Shown piece after piece: positions 59,794-64,000 of a stretch of DNA of 64,000 nt. The notes under the pieces were generated by a model. That model was not told the DNA's origin and searched no databases. It saw nothing but the letters and a program-made list of their open reading frames with translations. The stretch comes from CAZWCX01 sp964632945 (GTDB lineage: Bacteria > Planctomycetota > MHYJ01 > WSZJ01 > CAZWCX01), in contig CAZWCX010000004.1 in assembly GCA_964632945.1 (NCBI GenBank), positions 70,674 to 134,673 of the forward strand. The letters run 5' to 3'. How positions within the stretch are numbered: position 1 is the stretch's first letter; each line of letters opens with the position of its first letter. The position numbers and the translations under genes were made by a program.

Positions 59794-60528
59794 TCAACTC
59801 TCGTCGATACTCCGCGCGAGGCTCTCGAGATCGGCCTGGAGTTCTTCGACCCGCGAGCCCCAACCGCTTCGCCCCGACAGAGTCACATCCCACTCCAGTG
59901 CGTCCGCCCGGCGCTCGAGGGCGCCCACGGCGGAGTCCCACGCCTTCCCTGAATTCGACGATGGCGTGGAAGACCAGGTACGGCCGGAAACAGCGGTGTC
60001 CGTGGCGGTTTCCGGGCGATCGCTCGATTTGGACCCCGCTCCGGGTACAGCCCGGTCAAGGTCGGCCCGCAGGGCGGCGAGCGCATCTTCGACGTCCGAA
60101 CTGTCCCAGGACGCCACCGGCGACCGAATGGGCGTTGCCGTGGGCGCCGGCGGCTCCAGGAACGACAGGTCGTACGGCAAATCGGCAATGCCCCCCGGCA
60201 ACCAGCGAAGGGCGGCGAAGACGAGCAGGCCCGCCGCAATCGCCGCCACCCAGGAAGCCTCCCGACTGACCGCCAACCGGGACCAGGGCGTGCACCGACG
60301 CGCCCGCAATCCCTCCCGAATCGTGGTCGCGGTCCGGAGGGCGAACCCCTCCGAAGGCTCCACGTCCGGGATGCACGCCAACTCGGCCGAGAGCCGGCGC
60401 TGTTCCGACATGAAGCGGGTGCAGTCGGGGCAGGTCATCAGGTGCGGACGCAAGACCTCGGACTCTTCCATGGCCAGTTCCCCGGCCAGGAAGAGCACCA
60501 CCAGGTCCCGGGCCCGCTCGCAGTTCAT
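59794..60528 (-). CDS. Anti-sigma factor with zf-HC2 domain and one membrane helix
   Basis: A 244-residue protein. The N-terminal domain has the zinc-binding anti-sigma signature HLMTCPDC (His29, Cys33, Cys36). A membrane helix lies at about 94-112 (ASWVAAIAAGLLVFAALRWL). The periplasmic part is Ser/Ala/Asp-rich with heptad-like helices at the end (VEELQADLESLARSID). Its ATG overlaps the sigma stop as ATGA, so the two proteins are made in fixed ratio. It should sequester the ECF sigma factor until a periplasmic signal triggers release or proteolysis. The 271-base gap downstream (59523-59793) shows no clear feature. Confidence 0.86.
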   Translation of the reverse strand: MNCERARDLVVLFLAGELAMEESEVLRPHLMTCPDCTRFMSEQRRLSAELACIPDVEPSEGFALRTATTIREGLRARRCTPWSRLAVSREASWVAAIAAGLLVFAALRWLPGGIADLPYDLSFLEPPAPTATPIRSPVASWDSSDVEDALAALRADLDRAVPGAGSKSSDRPETATDTAVSGRTWSSTPSSNSGKAWDSAVGALERRADALEWDVTLSGRSGWGSRVEELQADLESLARSIDES

Positions 60529-61109
60529 TCTTCGTTCTCCAGGATCTTCTTCAGGTTCGCCAGCGCATATCGCATCCGGGCCAGCGACGTCCCCAGCGGA
60601 GCCCCCATCACGTCCGAGATCTCGGCGAACGTCAGTCCGGAGTGCACCCGCAGGGTCAGGACCTCCCGCTGCGCCACCGGGAGCCGATCGATCGCCTGCT
60701 CCAAGCGACGATCCCGTTCCAGGGACTCGTATCCCCCTCCCGTCTCCTCGTGCGCGGGCAGCGACTCGATGGCATCTTCGTCCAGCGAAACCGCTGTCCG
60801 CCCCGCGCGCCAATGATCGCGGATCCGATTCCGCGCGATCGTGAACATCCACTTCTCAAAGGCCCGGACCGATCGCGCCGGCCCCGCAACCGACTCCGCG
60901 TCCGGAGCACGCCCCGGATCGAATCGTCCGAGGTTCGCCACGATCCGCAGGAACACGTCCTGCGTCAGGTCCTCCGCCATCGCCCGATCCCGCCCCACCA
61001 TCCGATACACGAAACTCAGCAAGGGGCGCTGATACCGGGCCAGCAACCCTTCCAGGGCCTCCCGATCCCCTTGGATCGCGCGCTCGACGAGGTCGTCGAC
61101 GTGCAACAT
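60525..61109 (-). CDS. ECF RNA polymerase sigma factor (second)
   Basis: A 194-residue ECF sigma factor: region 2 RYQRPLLSFVYRMVGRDRA then DLTQDVFLRIVANL, an insert with Pro/Ala/Ser between the helices of region 2, and region 4 LPVAQREVLTLRVHSGLTFA followed by EISDVMGAPLGTSLARM. The usual TVKSR of the recognition helix is replaced by TSLARM, as in some planctomycete groups. ATG 61109 has AGGGG 5 bases upstream. A promoter (61147-61174) reads into it, and a second anti-sigma-like gene is divergent at 61395. Confidence 0.92.
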   Translation of the reverse strand: MLHVDDLVERAIQGDREALEGLLARYQRPLLSFVYRMVGRDRAMAEDLTQDVFLRIVANLGRFDPGRAPDAESVAGPARSVRAFEKWMFTIARNRIRDHWRAGRTAVSLDEDAIESLPAHEETGGGYESLERDRRLEQAIDRLPVAQREVLTLRVHSGLTFAEISDVMGAPLGTSLARMRYALANLKKILENEE

Positions 61110-61146
61110 CGTTACCCCTAATGACAAACGGACCTGGGCGCCGCGT

Positions 61147-61174
61147 ATTGTACTCTTCGTCCCATCACCGACAA
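61147..61174 (-). promoter_or_regulatory. Promoter for the second ECF sigma operon
   Basis: On the minus strand TTGTCG (61174-61169), a 16-base spacer and TACAAT (61152-61147). The leader is about 30 bases. No promoter of comparable quality was found for the divergent 61395 gene in the remaining gap. Confidence 0.7.
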
Positions 61175-61394
61175 AAAGTTTGCCGCCGCCGAACCCGCCC
61201 AAAACGACTCGCAAGCTCAACCCCAGGAATGGCCGATCTATCCGATGGGAGGGTGTCGACCGGAGGCCCCGTCCCGGTCTCTATAACCCCTTCATGAGCA
61301 ACCTTTTGAGAAATCACAAATTTCCATTTGCCCCGGTTTCGGCCGGAACCTTTCCTGCCGTCATGGGTTTCCATCGACGAAAGGAGAGTTGGCC

Positions 61395-61895
61395 ATGCAT
61401 TCCCCTTGTTCCCCATTCCGCGAGGACATGGTCGCCTACCTCGACCGCGAACTCCCCGCGGCACGAACCCGCGAACTCGAGGGGCACCTTCAGTCGTGCC
61501 CGGAGTGCCGCGCCATCGCCGAGGAGCACCGCGAGGTCTGGAGGTTGCTCGACCATTATGAGCCGGTGGGCGCGACCGAGGGATTCCTCCCCCAGGTACT
61601 CGCCCGCGCCGGGTGGTCCCGACCGTCCCGGGGCGCCGCCCATTCCCGCATCAGCGGAGCATGGCTGGCTGCCGCCGCAGTGCTGCTCGTCGTCTTGATC
61701 CCCTTCGGTTTCGATTTCTTCCACCGGCCGCCCGGTGGAGAGGTGTCGGATCTGTCCGGCGAGGAATGGGAGGCCGCCCTGAATATCGACCTCCTGCAGA
61801 ATCTCGACCTGCTGCGCACCCTCGACGTGTTCGTCGAGGTCGATGATCCGGCGCTTCTCCGCACCGTGATGGACCTCGGGGATGAGGTGTACTGA
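61395..61895 (+). CDS. Anti-sigma-like zf-HC2 membrane protein
   Basis: A 166-residue protein with the zinc-binding motif HLQSCPEC (about residues 32-39), a membrane helix near 90-107 (AWLAAAAVLLVVLIPFGFDF), and a short periplasmic tail with Leu/Asp-rich repeats (LLQNLDLLRTLDVFVEVDD). ATG 61395 has AAGGAG 8 bases upstream; an in-frame TTG two codons before is less likely. No sigma gene is in its operon. Downstream is a DUF3106-like protein 1 base after its stop. It may sense through that protein, or regulate the divergent sigma factor in addition to that factor's own anti-sigma. Confidence 0.84.
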   Translation: MHSPCSPFREDMVAYLDRELPAARTRELEGHLQSCPECRAIAEEHREVWRLLDHYEPVGATEGFLPQVLARAGWSRPSRGAAHSRISGAWLAAAAVLLVVLIPFGFDFFHRPPGGEVSDLSGEEWEAALNIDLLQNLDLLRTLDVFVEVDDPALLRTVMDLGDEVY

Positions 61896-61896
61896 G

Positions 61897-62523
61897 ATGA
61901 ATCCGGTACTTCGCTTCCTCCTGGCGCTTGCCCTGGTGCTCTCGATCGCCCCGATCGGCTCGGGTCAGGAGCGCCCCGTCCCCTCGGAGAAGTCTCGCGC
62001 CGACGCCAAGGCCCGCTGGCGCAAGCTCAGCCCGGCTCAGCGCGACGAGCTTCTGCGCCGTCATCGCGAATTCAAGTCCCTGCCGGCGGAAGCACGGGCG
62101 CGCATCCGCAACAACATCGCGCGCCTCGAACGCATGAGCCCGGAAGAGCGCCAGGCCTTCCGGCGCAAGCTGGCAAGCCTGTCCCCCGAGGAACGAGGGG
62201 ACCTGATCGCCCGCGGCGCCGGTCTGGCCCAGATGCCGCAGCCCAAGCGCAACCTGATCCGCCTGATCGCGGACCTGGTCGGCCCCATGACCCCCGAACA
62301 ACGCGACCGCATTCACCGCCTGCGCGGGCGCGAGCGCGACCAGTACATCCGTTCGACCATCGAGCAGAAGTTCGCGGAGAAGTTCCTGAAGTCCGCGGAG
62401 GAGCGCGCCATGTTCCAGGCCGCCCCTCTACAGGAACGGATGCGCCGGATCCGGCATGTGCTCGAGCCGCAGATTCGCGCCCTCCACCCCCCTCGCAAGG
62501 ACGAGGCACAGGACGGGAAGTGA
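61897..62523 (+). CDS. DUF3106-like periplasmic protein
   Basis: A 208-residue protein with a signal peptide (VLRFLLALALVLSIAPIGSG) and repeated helical units: WRKLSPAQRDELLRRHREF, RLERMSPEERQAFRRKLASL, LVGPMTPEQRDRIHRLRG. The LSPxQR/MSPEER pattern is the DUF3106 hallmark; these proteins are found next to sigma/anti-sigma genes. The family resembles stress-related periplasmic helix-turn proteins in composition, but function is unknown. It starts 1 base after the anti-sigma-like stop, with GAGG 9 bases upstream, so the pair is an operon. Confidence 0.82.
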   Translation: MNPVLRFLLALALVLSIAPIGSGQERPVPSEKSRADAKARWRKLSPAQRDELLRRHREFKSLPAEARARIRNNIARLERMSPEERQAFRRKLASLSPEERGDLIARGAGLAQMPQPKRNLIRLIADLVGPMTPEQRDRIHRLRGRERDQYIRSTIEQKFAEKFLKSAEERAMFQAAPLQERMRRIRHVLEPQIRALHPPRKDEAQDGK

Positions 62524-62568
62524 CGTCACCCCGGGTGATGATGAATATCGCCTTCAAAGGAGGAGTCC

Positions 62569-63471
62569 ATGGCAAGGCTGGGACGCATCGTAGCCGTTCT
62601 GGTGGTCGGGTTGCTCTTCGTGCCGGGCGTAGCCTGGGCCGTGGCGGAACCCAAGAAGGACAAGAAGCCCAAGCGCGCCCCCCAGCGGGACGAGCGGGTC
62701 GAACGGAAGCACTCGGATCGCGGCGTCGATCTCGAGCGCTTCACCGAGACCCTGCCCCCCCGGGTGCGAGGAGCCATTCACCGGCTTTGGGACCGGATGC
62801 CTCCGCCGATGCGGGAGCAGGTCCATCAGCGACTCCGGGAAATGAGTCCGGAACGGCGACGCGAATTGGTCGAGCGAATGCAGCGCTTCGATCGTCCCGG
62901 GGGTCCCGGCGGCGACCACCGGGGCGGCCCTGAGCGCTTCCATCGCAGCGGCGACCACCGCGGCGACCACGACCGCGCCCACCGCGGCGGCGATCACCGG
63001 GGCGGCCCTGAGCGCTTCCACCGCGGCGACGACCACCGGGGCGGACCCGACCGCTCCCACCGCGGCGACGACCACCGGGCCGGACCAGAGCGGTTCCGCC
63101 GCAGCAGGACACACGTCGGCAACATCCTGTTCTGCTGCGTGGACTCGATTGATACCCGCAAGGTCATCTGGGAATCGGTGCAGGGCCGCGTGAAGTTCTT
63201 CGTCGACGGCCGCATGAGCGCCGAGGTGATCCGCGTGCTGGCGGTTGCTGATGTTGAAGGCCGGAGGGGTTACCCCCTGACGCTCTTTGCGGGGGCCGAG
63301 GCTTATGCGGGAAGCTGCACCGCCCGGTCCACCATCTTCGCCGCCAACATCTGCGCCGGCCTCATGGTCAGTCAGTTCTCGCGATGGCTGAGAAAGATGC
63401 CGGTGGACGGCGACCTGATGCTCAACCTTCTGGCCAGCGAACTCAGCGTCACGGAGCCGGCGGTGCCGTGA
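62569..63471 (+). CDS. Exported DUF3106-like repeat protein fused to the C-terminal half of a ThiF/E1-like enzyme
   Basis: Residues 1-25 form a signal peptide and 50-107 a DUF3106-like helical segment (RLREMSPERRRELVERM). Residues 115-179 are five tandem 13-residue His/Arg/Gly/Asp repeats (consensus GDHRGGPERFHRG). Exactly after the fifth repeat the protein becomes a ThiF/E1-like adenylyltransferase C-terminal half: VGNILFCCVDSIDTRKVIWE, FFVDGRMSAEVIRVL, YPLTLFAGAEAYAGSCTARS (candidate catalytic Cys250) and LNLLASEL. The Rossmann GxGxxG and ATP-binding half of the E1 fold is absent. An exported leader on a cytoplasmic enzyme makes no obvious sense, so this is either a misassembly at the repeats or a gene fusion/deletion. 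GGAGGAG precedes the ATG. Confidence 0.7.
   Translation: MARLGRIVAVLVVGLLFVPGVAWAVAEPKKDKKPKRAPQRDERVERKHSDRGVDLERFTETLPPRVRGAIHRLWDRMPPPMREQVHQRLREMSPERRRELVERMQRFDRPGGPGGDHRGGPERFHRSGDHRGDHDRAHRGGDHRGGPERFHRGDDHRGGPDRSHRGDDHRAGPERFRRSRTHVGNILFCCVDSIDTRKVIWESVQGRVKFFVDGRMSAEVIRVLAVADVEGRRGYPLTLFAGAEAYAGSCTARSTIFAANICAGLMVSQFSRWLRKMPVDGDLMLNLLASELSVTEPAVP
62911..63105 (+). repeat. Five tandem 39-bp repeats (13 codons each)
   Basis: Units begin at 62911, 62950, 62989, 63028 and 63067 and encode [GD]DHRGG-type 13-mers. Units 1 and 3 are nearly identical over 30 bases (shared GGGGCGGCCCTGAGCGCTTC). The array ends exactly where ThiF-like sequence starts. Confidence 0.9.
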
Positions 63472-63619
63472 TAGTCCGGTCTGACCTTTCGAATTAGTCA
63501 CTCATTCAACCGCCTGCCGCGGTTGCTCACCCTGCGTGCATGTGGGCTCCGCGGCTTCCGGGCGTTCCGGGGGCGGGCGGGGTCTCGCTGCGCGCTCACT
63601 CTCTTTGAGGAGCCTTGCC

Positions 63620-63853
63620 ATGACGCAACGCGATCTGAATCGTGCCATCGCCAGGGCCACGGGCGAATCGGTCCACCATGTCTCCACCCTCGGCTTCGTC
63701 GAGCTGACGCCCGTGGTCCAGACGGGAGGCGACTTTGAGGACGGGCCAGCTCCCCCGGTTCCCCCGGCCATCGTGGACTGGGATGAACTGGATGAGCAGC
63801 GGGCGGCGGCCGGCCAGGCGCAGCCCGTCCATCCAAGCCTGGTGCTGCGCTGA
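63620..63853 (+). CDS. Small protein of unknown function next to ThiF-like sequence
   Basis: A 77-residue protein beginning MTQRDLNRAIARATGESV, a short helical DNA-binding-like or dimerisation-like segment, followed by a beta segment (VSTLGFVELTPVV), a Pro-rich linker, and an acidic IVDWDELDEQR motif. I have the impression of similar small proteins occurring near E1-like/JAB genes in planctomycete accessory clusters, but cannot verify it. GAGGAG lies 7 bases before the ATG. It starts 148 bases after the ThiF-like fusion gene. A terminator follows at 63937. Confidence 0.6.
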   Translation: MTQRDLNRAIARATGESVHHVSTLGFVELTPVVQTGGDFEDGPAPPVPPAIVDWDELDEQRAAAGQAQPVHPSLVLR

Positions 63854-63887
63854 AGTGCGCACTGATGTGCGCTCAAGTGAAAATCTC

Positions 63888-63914
63888 TTGCAACCCCGGA
63901 CCGTCTGATACACT
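63888..63914 (+). promoter_or_regulatory. Possible promoter just before a terminator
   Basis: TTGCAA (63888-63893) and TACACT (63909-63914) with a 15-base spacer, in a locally A/T-richer stretch. Transcription would start about 63921, only 16 bases before the terminator stem. Confidence 0.4.
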
Positions 63915-63936
63915 CTTGGGTATTGCCCCCCGGAAC

Positions 63937-63980
63937 CCCCGGCGTTTGACCATTGGTTGGACGCCGGGGTTTTTTCTTTT
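63937..63980 (+). terminator. Rho-independent terminator
   Basis: CCCCGGCGT (63937-63945) pairs with ACGCCGGGG (63961-63969), with a 15-base loop, followed by TTTTTTCTTTT. It ends the 63620 transcript, or a very short RNA from the promoter at 63888. Confidence 0.88.
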
Positions 63981-64000
63981 TCTCCTCACCCATCAAACCA

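Noticed and set aside
62911..63105. CRISPR-like or minisatellite array
   Set aside because: The 39-bp units are contiguous, coding and in frame, with no spacers; they are protein repeats.

Overview
The window is about 64 kb of GC-rich bacterial DNA, almost certainly from a metagenome-assembled genome, because a run of 10 Ns breaks one gene at 36854-36863. The gene content points to the Planctomycetota, or more broadly the PVC superphylum. Signs of this are two large eukaryote-like Ser/Thr kinases (one with a formylglycine-enzyme-like SUMF1 domain, one with long TPRs), a kinase-less SUMF1 paralogue, many exported TPR proteins, ECF sigma/anti-sigma pairs, and a PilMN-PilO-like-secretin operon resembling the Akkermansia Amuc_1098-1102 arrangement. 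The assignment is inferred from family content, not from a marker gene. No rRNA, tRNA, CRISPR array or insertion sequence was found.

Layout. 1-2661: end of an unknown exported protein, a DHH phosphoesterase and a type-4 uracil-DNA glycosylase. 2798-9997: a pilus/secretion operon behind a near-perfect sigma-70-type promoter, encoding a PilM-PilN fusion, a PilO-like protein, an FnIII inner-membrane protein and a secretin lipoprotein. 10193-16062: two exported TPR proteins followed by ExbB/TolQ and two ExbD/TolR proteins. 16607-22492: two tandem paralogous secretin lipoproteins. 22567-28450: HAD hydrolase, DUF190-CrcB pair, a CxxC protein, and DegT-type and class III aminotransferases. 28683-35854: poorly characterised proteins, including one with a degenerate vWA-like segment, a TatT-like TPR protein, a His/Cys lipoprotein and an M2-type peptidase. 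35872-40837: divergent SUMF1 protein and SUMF1-kinase. 40873-44979: amidase, PC4-type DNA-binding protein and a nitrate/sulfonate-type ABC transporter. 45127-48747: LRR protein, then an ECF sigma operon whose anti-sigma factor carries a dockerin and whose third gene is a cohesin-like lipoprotein. 48925-54026: lysA, an exported HEAT protein with a receiver-like domain, and a TPR protein. 54105-62523: TPR kinase, exported proteins, and an ECF sigma/anti-sigma pair facing a second anti-sigma-like gene. 62569-64000: an exported repeat protein fused to the C-terminal half of a ThiF/E1-like enzyme, then a small unknown gene and a terminator.

How it fits together. The first 22 kb looks like one envelope programme: inner-membrane pilus-type assembly proteins, three secretins, TPR periplasmic proteins and a Tol/Exb-type energy unit. 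The second half is rich in signal transduction across the envelope. The observations most worth following are the cohesin/dockerin pair linked to a sigma factor, the truncated E1-like fusion, the receiver-like domain in an exported protein, and an EHP/AHP-type motif recurring in five envelope proteins.

Promoters recognised here are sigma-70-like with 16-18 nt spacers. Two genes start so close to a -10 box that leaderless translation is likely.
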